Position numbers and translations under genes: made by a program. 7,198 bases of DNA from Gammaproteobacteria bacterium (GTDB lineage: Bacteria > Pseudomonadota > Gammaproteobacteria > Tenderiales > Tenderiaceae). Below the pieces are notes generated by a model, which searched no databases, was not told the DNA's origin, and saw only the letters and a list, made by a program, of their open reading frames with translations. The stretch lies in contig JAJRWO010000221.1 of assembly GCA_024276775.1 (NCBI GenBank), positions 1 to 7,198 of the forward strand, written 5' to 3'. Of the stretch, positions 1 to 6,369 are shown piece by piece (within the stretch, counting starts at the first letter, position 1; the number at the start of each line of letters is the position of its first letter).

Positions 1-112
1 GAAATGGCGTGAAAGAGGGGCATCTATCATATTGAGCTTAAGAACCTTGGAGCGTTCAAATCGGTGGGATCAGTTTTGGGGGAAAGTGAGCCAATTTGGA
101 GCATGCTACTAA
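1..112 (+). CDS. C-terminal tail of a probable transposase (partial, runs off the left edge)
   Basis: The plus strand is open from the window edge, in the frame whose first full codon is at 2, to a TAA at 110-112, giving 36 residues. The peptide contains WRERGASIILSLRTLERS followed by RWDQFWGKV, a pattern of the type W..rGa..iL.LR.L..S.RWd.fW. From memory this resembles the extreme C-terminus of DDE transposases, most like the ISKra4 type, but the family assignment is uncertain and no search was run. Nothing of the catalytic core is inside the window, so it cannot be said whether the gene is intact or a remnant. It converges on glmS, ending 179 bases from the glmS stop. The tryptophan- and arginine-rich protein-like composition and the matching stop argue that this is coding rather than a chance open frame, but 36 codons is short. 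Confidence 0.5.
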   Translation, partial: KWRERGASIILSLRTLERSNRWDQFWGKVSQFGACY

Positions 113-148
113 AATATCTACATCATGTCGTAGCTACACCCCACATAC

Positions 149-183
149 AGTTCAAGATGGGGGTATAAATCAGGCATTGAACT
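149..183. repeat. Seven-base inverted repeat with a 21-base spacer
   Basis: AGTTCAA (149-155) and TTGAACT (177-183) are exact reverse complements separated by 21 bases. No run of T follows either arm, so it does not look like an intrinsic terminator. It lies just outside the probable end of the mobile element and could be a chance match, part of an element end or a protein binding site. Confidence 0.35.
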
Positions 184-205
184 TATCCTATGATTCGGAC
201 TGCCC

Positions 206-239
206 AATATACAAACCCACCCACTGAATTGGGAGAGGG
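206..239 (-). terminator. Weak candidate terminator downstream of glmS
   Basis: On the minus strand CCC (239-237) and CCCA (233-230 read as pairing with 223-220) can pair with TGGG and GGG (218-216), giving a seven-pair GC-rich stem interrupted by a small internal loop, with a six-base loop. It is followed by TTTGTATATT (215-206), which is only moderately U-rich. It begins about 53 bases after the glmS stop, a reasonable place for the end of the glmUS transcript. The interrupted stem and poor U tract keep confidence low; termination could equally be Rho-dependent or further downstream. Confidence 0.3.
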
Positions 240-291
240 ATATATTAAATTACCGCATGCCTCTATTAATTACTGTGTCCCATAACCCGAT

Positions 292-327
292 TTACTCAAC
301 CGTCACGGACTTTGCCAGATTCCGCGG
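292..327 (-). other. Conserved 3' end of glmS, potential attTn7 recognition region
   Basis: The last codons of glmS encode RNLAKSVTVE and the DNA closely matches, from memory, the E. coli glmS 3' end that the Tn7 targeting protein TnsD binds (the final GACGGTTGAGTAA differs little). In Tn7 the insertion point lies about 25 bases beyond the stop, which here would be near position 267. No end of the Tn7 type (TGTGGGCGGACA or similar) is seen there, so the site appears unoccupied within this window. Calling it an attachment site rests on family knowledge, not on a visible element. Confidence 0.4.
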
Positions 328-2124
328 TTGATCCACATCGGTCCCTTTCAGGACTGCAACATAGTACGAAAGAAGCTGCAATGGAAGAGTGTATACAATA
401 GGTGCAATTGCATCATCCGTGGAGGCAACAGTGATCACTCGAACATTATCCCCAGCCTTTATATTCGCCTGCTCATCAGCAAAAACTATCAATTCACCAC
501 CCCGTGCACGAACTTCCTGCAAATTTGATTTCAATTTTTCTAACAGTTCATTATTCGGTGCTACTGCAATTATTGGCATTTCAGAATCTACCAAGGCTAA
601 TGGTCCATGTTTTAACTCGCCAGCAGGATACGCTTCGGCATGAATATATGAGATTTCCTTTAATTTCAAAGCACCTTCCATTGCAACTGGGTATTGAGCA
701 CCTCGCCCAAGAAAAAGTGCATTTTCCTTGTTGGCAAAAAACTCTGCCAAGCTTTTAATTTCGTCACTTAATTGCAGCACATCTTCAATTCGTGCAGGTA
801 AACTTCTTAACTGCTCAACCAAATTAATCTCTGTTTGTGCCGCCATTCCGTTACGTTTACCCAACGCTATCACCAACAACATTAGCGCAACCAGCTGTGT
901 AGTAAATGCCTTTGTTGATGCCACACCTATCTCTGGACCCGCTCGTGTCATGAGTGCTAAATCGGCTTCTCGCACCATCGAACTTTCTGACACATTACAG
1001 ATTGCCAATGAATGACCAAAACCAATTTTTTTTGCTTCTTCAAGTGCAGCCAATGTATCAGCTGTTTCTCCTGACTGTGAAATTGCAACAACAAGAGAAT
1101 TTCGTCTAGCGACTGCATGACGATAGCGAAACTCACTTGCTATTTCAACAGAACAGGGTACACCCGCTAACGATTCCAGCCAATATTTTGCCACTGCTCC
1201 CGCATGATAACTAGTGCCACAAGCGATGATATGAACACCTTTGACACCATCTAAAATTTCTTTTGCCCCATGACCAAAGGATTCGTCTAACACTGAACCG
1301 CCGCTGATACGACCTTCTATTGTTTCTGCGATTGCGCGCGGCTGCTCGAAAATTTCTTTAAGCATATAGTGACGATACTTGCCTCGGTCAGCCGCATCTG
1401 CACTTAACTCAGATACTTTAAGCGGTCGATCTACTACATCACCATTTTCATCATATATGATCAGACTATCGCGGCTGATATCTGCAATATCACCATCTTC
1501 AAGGAAAATAAATCGTTGAGTCACGGGCAATAACGCAGCCACATCTGAGGCAATAAAATGCTCACCTATGCCAACACCTATCACTAAAGGGCTGCCTCGT
1601 CTTGCGGCAATAATTCTGTGATTTTCCTGATTACTGATCACACCTAATGCATAGGCACCATGTAGATCATTCGTTGTTAATCTTACGGCTTCAAGCAGAT
1701 CTTTGCCTTGTTGTTGATAATCATAAATCTGATGGACAATGACTTCCGTGTCTGTTTCTGATGTAAATGCATGACCGTCCTCTGATTGTGTTTTACGCAA
1801 CAGTTCATGATTTTCAATAATACCGTTATGCACCACCGCCACTTTTTTTTTGCAAACATGTGGGTGCGCATTGGCTTGACTTGGTTTTCCGTGAGTCGCC
1901 CAGCGTGTATGCGCTATACCTGTCTTACCAGACACTGGTTTCTGATTAATCTCTTTTTCTAATGCAGCAACCTTACCCACGGCGCGAACACGATCAATCT
2001 TATTAGAATCGTCAATTAACGCCAACCCGGCAGAATCATAACCGCGATATTCAAGCCTTCTTAGGCCTTCAAGCAGGATAGGCACCACGTCTCTTTCCGC
2101 AGCTGCACCAATAATGCCACACAT
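292..2124 (-). CDS. glmS: Glutamine--fructose-6-phosphate aminotransferase (isomerizing)
   Basis: Makes glucosamine-6-phosphate and glutamate from fructose-6-phosphate and glutamine in the cytoplasm, the first committed step of amino-sugar synthesis for the cell envelope. The 610-residue product matches the usual length (609 in E. coli). It starts MCGIIGA: Cys2 becomes the N-terminal nucleophile of the glutaminase domain (about 1-240), which also shows HTRWATHG (72-79), HNGIIENH (99-106) and SETDTE (122-127). Two SIS sugar-isomerase domains follow, with ACGTSYHAG (301-309), SQSGETADT (349-357) and STKAFTTQL (403-411). The isomerase residues Glu490, His506 and Lys605 are in place, and the protein ends in the family hallmark DQPRNLAKSVTVE. 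The requirement for Cys next to the initiator Met fixes the start. The gene begins 14 bases after glmU. A run of nine A in the coding strand (1851-1843) encodes Lys92-94, and a run of eight A occurs at 1033-1026. Confidence 0.98.
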   Translation of the reverse strand: MCGIIGAAAERDVVPILLEGLRRLEYRGYDSAGLALIDDSNKIDRVRAVGKVAALEKEINQKPVSGKTGIAHTRWATHGKPSQANAHPHVCKKKVAVVHNGIIENHELLRKTQSEDGHAFTSETDTEVIVHQIYDYQQQGKDLLEAVRLTTNDLHGAYALGVISNQENHRIIAARRGSPLVIGVGIGEHFIASDVAALLPVTQRFIFLEDGDIADISRDSLIIYDENGDVVDRPLKVSELSADAADRGKYRHYMLKEIFEQPRAIAETIEGRISGGSVLDESFGHGAKEILDGVKGVHIIACGTSYHAGAVAKYWLESLAGVPCSVEIASEFRYRHAVARRNSLVVAISQSGETADTLAALEEAKKIGFGHSLAICNVSESSMVREADLALMTRAGPEIGVASTKAFTTQLVALMLLVIALGKRNGMAAQTEINLVEQLRSLPARIEDVLQLSDEIKSLAEFFANKENALFLGRGAQYPVAMEGALKLKEISYIHAEAYPAGELKHGPLALVDSEMPIIAVAPNNELLEKLKSNLQEVRARGGELIVFADEQANIKAGDNVRVITVASTDDAIAPIVYTLPLQLLSYYVAVLKGTDVDQPRNLAKSVTVE

Positions 2125-2131
2125 AAACTTA

Positions 2132-2136
2132 CCCTT
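2132..2136 (-). promoter_or_regulatory. Ribosome binding site of glmS in the glmU-glmS gap
   Basis: AAGGG lies seven bases before the glmS ATG and is the only Shine-Dalgarno-like element in the 14-base gap. Its position immediately after the glmU stop leaves no room for a long separate leader, which suggests glmS is translated from the glmUS message, perhaps with coupling to glmU. Confidence 0.65.
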
Positions 2137-2138
2137 CG

Positions 2139-3506
2139 TTAATCTTTATTTTTCAGCGGACGACGCCAGCTGCTTTTTGACATTTGCTTAGCTCGGCTCA
2201 ACGCCAGCGACCCTTCAGCCACTTCCTTGGTAATTGTTGAACCGGCACCAATGGTTGCCCCAGCACCAATTTTAACAGGCGCCACCAACTGAGTATCTGA
2301 ACCAATAAACACACCATCACCAATTTCTGTCAAATGCTTGTTGGCACCATCATAATTACACGTGATTGTTCCTGCACCTATGTTCACATTTTTACCGACA
2401 ATGGAATCACCAATATAGCTCAAATGATTAACCTTAGAAGCAACGCCTATCTTTGCCTTTTTAATTTCTACAAAGTTACCAATACGACTTAACTCCGCCA
2501 GCTCAGTCTCTGGCCTTATTCTGGCAAAGGGACCTACGTGACAGTTTTTTCCGATCACTGCGTTGTCAATGATTGTATTCGCTAAAATATTTACACCTGA
2601 CCCTATCTGGCTGTTGATAATTATGCAGTTTGAGCCAATGCTAACATTATCTCCGATGTCAACCTGGCCCTCAAAGACCACATTGATATCGATACTGACA
2701 TCCCGACCACAATTAACATTGCCACGAATATCCAATCGCATCGGATCACGCAAACCGACACCGCTATCCATTAGTTTGTTTGCCGATTCTAGCTGGTAGG
2801 CTCGCTCCAGCTCAGCTAGCTGACGCTTATTATTCACCCCCAGTACTTCATATTCATTTTCTGGTGATGCTGTATTAATTTTGATTCCATCAGCAACAGC
2901 CATGGCGATAATATCTGTTAGATAATATTCACCTTGTATGTTGTTGTTATTGAGCTGCTCTATCCATTGGCTTAACTTCTTTTGGCTGACCACTAAAATA
3001 CCGGTGTTGACCTCTTTTATCTGTCGCTCCGCTTCTGTTGCATCCTTATGTTCAACAATTCGCACCACTTTTTTTGACTCATCACGAACAATTCGCCCGT
3101 ACCCAGTTGAGTCTTTAAGTGAAATTGTCAGTAAACCAAAGCCACTTTCTTGCCCCAACTCAATCAAATTTTTGAGTGTCTCTACCGATGTCAGCGGCAC
3201 ATCACCATATAAAATTAATACTTGTCGTCCATCAGGTACGTGTGGAATCGCCTGTGCGACAGCATGTCCTGTACCCAGTTGTTCATGCTGCTTAATCCAA
3301 CCAACATCGCAATGGGCGAGTGTCGTTGGCACTGCATCACCACCATGACCGTAAACCACATGAATATCTTCAGCACCTAATTCATTAGCATTACAAATCA
3401 CATGTTCCAATAAGGATTTTCCCGCCAATTGATGCAAAACTTTTGGCAAAGCTGATCGCATGCGAGTCCCTTGACCCGCGGCTAAAATAACAACACTTAG
3501 ACCCAT
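2139..3506 (-). CDS. glmU: Bifunctional N-acetylglucosamine-1-phosphate uridyltransferase / glucosamine-1-phosphate acetyltransferase
   Basis: Acetylates glucosamine-1-phosphate with acetyl-CoA and then joins the product to UMP from UTP, giving UDP-N-acetylglucosamine for peptidoglycan and lipopolysaccharide. The 455-residue product (E. coli 456) has an N-terminal pyrophosphorylase domain (about 1-225) with the nucleotide-binding motif LAAGQGTRMRS and PKVLH (Arg15, Lys22), EQLGTGHA (75-82), YGDVPL with Mg-binding Asp102, and EVNTGI. A left-handed beta-helix of isoleucine-patch hexapeptide repeats follows (about 250-435), containing acetyltransferase residues Arg331, Lys349, His361, Tyr364 and Asn375 in RIRPE, EIKKAK, NHLSYIGD and NVNIGAGTITCNYDG. 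The C-terminus SSWRRPLKNKD is typical. An in-frame TAA directly before the ATG (3509-3507) rules out any longer protein; AGGCAGG at 3516-3510 serves as ribosome binding site. It lies 89 bases after atpC, beyond a probable terminator, and just ahead of glmS. Confidence 0.98.
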   Translation of the reverse strand: MGLSVVILAAGQGTRMRSALPKVLHQLAGKSLLEHVICNANELGAEDIHVVYGHGGDAVPTTLAHCDVGWIKQHEQLGTGHAVAQAIPHVPDGRQVLILYGDVPLTSVETLKNLIELGQESGFGLLTISLKDSTGYGRIVRDESKKVVRIVEHKDATEAERQIKEVNTGILVVSQKKLSQWIEQLNNNNIQGEYYLTDIIAMAVADGIKINTASPENEYEVLGVNNKRQLAELERAYQLESANKLMDSGVGLRDPMRLDIRGNVNCGRDVSIDINVVFEGQVDIGDNVSIGSNCIIINSQIGSGVNILANTIIDNAVIGKNCHVGPFARIRPETELAELSRIGNFVEIKKAKIGVASKVNHLSYIGDSIVGKNVNIGAGTITCNYDGANKHLTEIGDGVFIGSDTQLVAPVKIGAGATIGAGSTITKEVAEGSLALSRAKQMSKSSWRRPLKNKD

Positions 3507-3530
3507 TTACCTGCCTGTTAATTTTTCATT

Positions 3531-3568
3531 ACAAAAAGAAAAGGGGAAGAGCAGAAGCCTTTCCCCTT
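3531..3568 (-). terminator. Probable intrinsic terminator of the atp operon
   Basis: On the minus strand AAGGGGAA (3548-3541 pairs with 3568-3561) forms an eight-pair stem with four central G-C pairs and a 12-base loop, followed directly by TTTTCTTTTT (through 3531, starting within the stem's AT end). It starts 27 bases after the atpC stop and ends 24 bases before glmU. The arrangement matches the known habit of enteric bacteria, where the atp transcript ends before glmU and glmUS has its own promoters. The loop is large, so some read-through into glmU is likely. Confidence 0.7.
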
Positions 3569-3595
3569 AATACTAACACTTTACATTTCGTAAAC

Positions 3596-4021
3596 TTAGC
3601 GGCCAGATTTTGCCCGCATCTTTGAAATTGCCTGCAACTGAGCCATTGCTTCAGCCAGCTCATGCGCAACCTGAGCAATGTCAACATCACCTTTCTGATC
3701 AAGCAGAGCCTGTTCGGCACGCTCTTTTGCTTGTTTGGCCGCGGCTTCATCCAAGTCCTTGGCACGTATAGCAGTATCAGCTAAAACAGTGATGCAGTGT
3801 GGCTGGACTTCCAGCATTCCACCAGAGATATAGTAGAATTCATCCTCACCATCGGAACGCTCAACACGGATTTCACCTGGCTTGAGCTTCGTTAGTAATG
3901 GTGCATGACGAGGAAGGATACCTAAATCTCCCATTTCCCCAGATGCATGCAGCATTTTAGCCGTGCCCGAAAAAATATTGGCCTCAGCACTAACAATATC
4001 AACGTGTACTGTCATAGACAT
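3596..4021 (-). CDS. atpC: F1F0 ATP synthase subunit epsilon
   Basis: Central-stalk subunit that, with gamma, turns inside the alpha-beta head and can inhibit ATP hydrolysis. The product has 141 residues (E. coli 139). The N-terminal beta-sandwich (about 1-87) shows VDIVSAEANIFSG, GILPRHAPLLTKLKPG (34-49), YYISGGMLEVQP and VLADTAIRAKDLDEA (79-93). A C-terminal helical hairpin (about 88-141), rich in Ala, Glu, Lys and Gln, is the part that can extend and block rotation in the family. The first Met (MSMT) is chosen over Met3 because AGGAG lies six bases before it and because family members usually begin with a similar M-x-M-T. It follows atpD after 27 bases and is the last gene of the atp cluster, followed by a probable terminator. 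Confidence 0.97.
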   Translation of the reverse strand: MSMTVHVDIVSAEANIFSGTAKMLHASGEMGDLGILPRHAPLLTKLKPGEIRVERSDGEDEFYYISGGMLEVQPHCITVLADTAIRAKDLDEAAAKQAKERAEQALLDQKGDVDIAQVAHELAEAMAQLQAISKMRAKSGR

Positions 4022-4027
4022 AACTCA

Positions 4028-4032
4028 CTCCT
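4028..4032 (-). promoter_or_regulatory. Ribosome binding site of atpC
   Basis: AGGAG is six bases upstream of the ATG at 4021-4019. The spacing favours this start over the second in-frame ATG two codons later (4015-4013), which would be 12 bases away. Confidence 0.7.
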
Positions 4033-4048
4033 ACCTAAATCAAGGGAA

Positions 4049-5434
4049 TTACTTCTCTTCCATCTTTTTGGCTTTTTCAACCGCTTCTTCAATGCCACCA
4101 ACCATATAAAATGCCTGTTCTGGAAGATGATCGTAGTCGCCATCAATGATACCTTTAAAACCACTGATAGTGTCTTTCAAAGATACGTATTTACCGGGTG
4201 CGCCAGTGAATACTTCAGCAACAAAGAAAGGTTGAGACAAGAAACGCTGTATCTTACGAGCACGCTGTACCAACCGTTTGTCTTCTTCAGACAATTCGTC
4301 CATACCCAGGATCGCAATAATATCTTTCAGTTCTTTATAACGCTGCAAGATACCTTGAACAGAACGCGCTACATTGTAATGCTCTTCACCGATAACCAGT
4401 GGATCCAACTGGCGAGAACTGGAATCCAGAGGATCAATCGCTGGATAAATACCCAGTTCAGCAATCGCACGAGACAGTACAACCGTCGCATCCAAGTGAG
4501 CAAATGTGGTCGCCGGGGATGGATCCGTCAAATCATCCGCAGGTACATATACGGCCTGAATAGACGTGATTGAACCCGTTTTAGTTGAAGCTATACGTTC
4601 TTGCAACACACCCATTTCTTCAGCCAGTGTAGGCTGATATCCTACCGCTGAAGGCATACGACCCAGCAGTGCAGATACTTCGGTACCCGCCAAGGTGTAA
4701 CGATAAATATTATCAACAAACAATAAGACGTCACGCCCCTCGTCACGAAAATACTCCGCCATGGTTAGCCCAGTCAACGCAACACGCAGACGGTTTCCTG
4801 GAGGCTCATTCATCTGACCGTAAACCAACGACACTTTATCGATTACATTTGAGTCCGTCATTTCATGATAGAAATCGTTACCCTCACGAGTACGTTCACC
4901 TACACCAGCGAATACGGAGTAACCACTATGTTCAATCGCAATATTACGGATCAATTCCATCATGTTAACGGTTTTGCCTACGCCGGCACCACCGAACAAA
5001 CCAACCTTACCCCCTTTGGCAAATGGGCATACCAGATCGATAACCTTGATACCCGTTTCCAGCAATTCGTTGGACGCTGACAACTCTTCATAGCTCGGTG
5101 CCTTACGATGAATTTCCCAACTGGCTTCTTCGCCAATCGGCCCCTTATCATCAATCGGATTGCCGAGCACATCCATGATGCGCCCCAGAGTCTTGGTACC
5201 GACAGGAACCGTGATTGGTGCGCCCGAATTACTAACAGAAATACCGCGTTTGACGCCATCTGTAGTCCCCATTGCAATGGTACGAACAACACCATCACCC
5301 AGCTGCTGCTGAACTTCCAGAGTCAAACCAACTTCTTCGACCATCAAAGCATCATAGATTTTTGGCAATGCATCGGACGGAAATTCTACGTCCACAACCG
5401 CGCCGATGATTTGAACAACACTTCCTGAACTCAT
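4049..5434 (-). CDS. atpD: F1F0 ATP synthase catalytic subunit beta
   Basis: Catalytic subunit of F1, making ATP from ADP and phosphate as the gamma shaft rotates. The product has 461 residues (E. coli 460). An N-terminal beta-barrel (about 1-80) is followed by the nucleotide-binding domain with Walker A GGAGVGKT (148-155, Lys154), catalytic Glu180 in GVGERTREGND, Walker B LLFVDN (237-242, Asp241) and adenine-contact Tyr330 in GIYPA. The C-terminal helical domain carries an exact DELSEED (379-385), which contacts gamma. The form IYRYTLAGTEVSALLGRM is typical of gamma- and betaproteobacteria. The C-terminus KKMEEK runs a couple of residues past the E. coli end. AGAGGA at 5448-5443 is a well-placed ribosome binding site. 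The gap to atpG is 57 bases, the longest between the atp genes here; it is AT-rich and shows no clear promoter. Confidence 0.99.
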   Translation of the reverse strand: MSSGSVVQIIGAVVDVEFPSDALPKIYDALMVEEVGLTLEVQQQLGDGVVRTIAMGTTDGVKRGISVSNSGAPITVPVGTKTLGRIMDVLGNPIDDKGPIGEEASWEIHRKAPSYEELSASNELLETGIKVIDLVCPFAKGGKVGLFGGAGVGKTVNMMELIRNIAIEHSGYSVFAGVGERTREGNDFYHEMTDSNVIDKVSLVYGQMNEPPGNRLRVALTGLTMAEYFRDEGRDVLLFVDNIYRYTLAGTEVSALLGRMPSAVGYQPTLAEEMGVLQERIASTKTGSITSIQAVYVPADDLTDPSPATTFAHLDATVVLSRAIAELGIYPAIDPLDSSSRQLDPLVIGEEHYNVARSVQGILQRYKELKDIIAILGMDELSEEDKRLVQRARKIQRFLSQPFFVAEVFTGAPGKYVSLKDTISGFKGIIDGDYDHLPEQAFYMVGGIEEAVEKAKKMEEK

Positions 5435-5491
5435 GATTCAGATCCTCTTTAAACTATTAAATCTTTTTAAAATTCCGCTAAACACGCAAGC

Positions 5492-6355
5492 TTAAACAGC
5501 AGCTGCTCCACTGACGATTTCAGAGATTTCCTGAGTAATCGCAGCCTGACGGGCCTTGTTATATACAAGTTGCAAATCACCGATTAGATCACCAGCATTA
5601 TCAGACGCCGACTTCATGGCAACCATACGCGCAGCCTGCTCACAAGCAATGTTTTCAACCACACCTTGGTAAACCTGTGATTCAACAAAACGAACCAATA
5701 GATTGGTCAAAACCTCTTTTGCCTCTGGCTCATAGAGGTAATCCCACTGATGCTTGAGTTCTTCATCAGCCTCATCCGCCTTGATGGGTAACAACTGAGC
5801 AATTGTCGGATTTTGAGTCATCGTGTTTACAAACTCATTGTAAACAAGATCAATTTGATCTAATTCACCACTATCAAAAGCATCCAGCATCACTTTAACA
5901 CTACCAATCAACTCTTCGATCCCGGGTGCATCACCAAGCTGACCCACTGAGGCACGAACATTTCCAATACGGGTGAGAAAGCTGATGCCTTTTTGCCCAA
6001 TCAGACAAAGATCAACTTCAACGTCTTTTTCATGCCATTCCTTGATCGCTCTTATAGTAGGCCGGAACAGGTTAGTGTTCAAACCGCCACAAAGACCACG
6101 ATCACTGGATATCACAATCAAACCAACACGCTTTACCGAATCCTTTTTTTGCATATAAGGATGACAATATTCCGGATGCGCCTGAGAGAGGTGACCAATG
6201 ACTGAACGAATTTTTTGTGCATATGGACGCGACGCTTGCATGCGTTGTTGCGCCTTACGCATTTTACTCGCTGCCACCATTTCCATCGCCCGTGTGATCT
6301 TTTGAGTATTCTGAATACTCTTGATCTGGGTGCGGATCTCTTTACCGACTGCCAT
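5492..6355 (-). CDS. atpG: F1F0 ATP synthase subunit gamma
   Basis: Rotating central shaft that couples proton flow through F0 to the conformational cycle of beta. The product has 287 residues, the same as E. coli. The N-terminal helix holds the conserved EIRTQIKSIQNTQKITRAM and EMVAASKMRKAQ (6-35), including Met24, the equivalent of E. coli gamma Met23 that touches beta DELSEED. The central Rossmann-like part shows SSDRGLCGGLN (83-93). The C-terminal helix contains ESQVYQGVVEN, EQAARMVAMKSASDNAG and LQLVYNKARQAAITQEISEI, ending VSGAAAV, nearly identical to the family. The start MAVGKEIR is preceded by GGGAGA at 6368-6363, eight bases before the ATG, and lies 14 bases after the atpA stop. Confidence 0.98.
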   Translation of the reverse strand: MAVGKEIRTQIKSIQNTQKITRAMEMVAASKMRKAQQRMQASRPYAQKIRSVIGHLSQAHPEYCHPYMQKKDSVKRVGLIVISSDRGLCGGLNTNLFRPTIRAIKEWHEKDVEVDLCLIGQKGISFLTRIGNVRASVGQLGDAPGIEELIGSVKVMLDAFDSGELDQIDLVYNEFVNTMTQNPTIAQLLPIKADEADEELKHQWDYLYEPEAKEVLTNLLVRFVESQVYQGVVENIACEQAARMVAMKSASDNAGDLIGDLQLVYNKARQAAITQEISEIVSGAAAV

Positions 6356-6369
6356 AGCTCAGTCTCCCG

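Larger units (their letters stand above)
113..291. other. Intergenic region between the transposase tail and glmS
   Basis: No convincing gene lies here on either strand. The region holds a TAG-rich segment (about 113-142) that may be the terminal part of the mobile element, an inverted repeat (149-183), a weak hairpin followed by a short T-rich tract on the minus strand (206-239) and an AT-rich stretch (about 240-275) next to glmS. A 19-codon ATG-to-TAG frame on the minus strand (177 down to 118) has no clear ribosome binding site and overlaps the inverted repeat, so it is not called. Confidence 0.6.

Noticed and set aside
1..112. Reading the GGTGGGATCAGTTTTGGG stretch as the repeated end of an IS21-type element
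   Set aside because: The same bases are better explained as coding for the transposase tail RWDQFWG, and the tandem copies expected of an IS21-type end are missing.
118..177. A 19-codon ATG-to-TAG frame on the minus strand downstream of glmS
   Set aside because: It is very short, lacks a clear ribosome binding site and overlaps the inverted repeat and the possible element end.
3569..3595. Possible promoter on the minus strand (TTTACG and TAGTAT) between atpC and glmU
   Set aside because: The two hexamers are only 13 bases apart and each matches the sigma-70 consensus at four positions; no better pair with 16-18 spacing was found.
3529..3765. A 78-codon minus-strand frame overlapping the end of atpC
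   Set aside because: It lies in another frame within atpC, which has strong family identity, and crosses the terminator hairpin.
3947..4573. A 208-codon plus-strand frame antisense to atpD and atpC
   Set aside because: It is a mirror of two strongly conserved genes, has no domain that I recognise, and such open antisense frames arise from codon bias.
6143..6149. A AAA AAG slippery heptamer in phase in atpG (codons Gln69-Lys71), like the dnaX frameshift signal
   Set aside because: The minus-one frame ends after about 14 codons, no clear stimulatory structure is seen downstream, and gamma subunits have no known frameshift product. It is most likely chance in a lysine pair.
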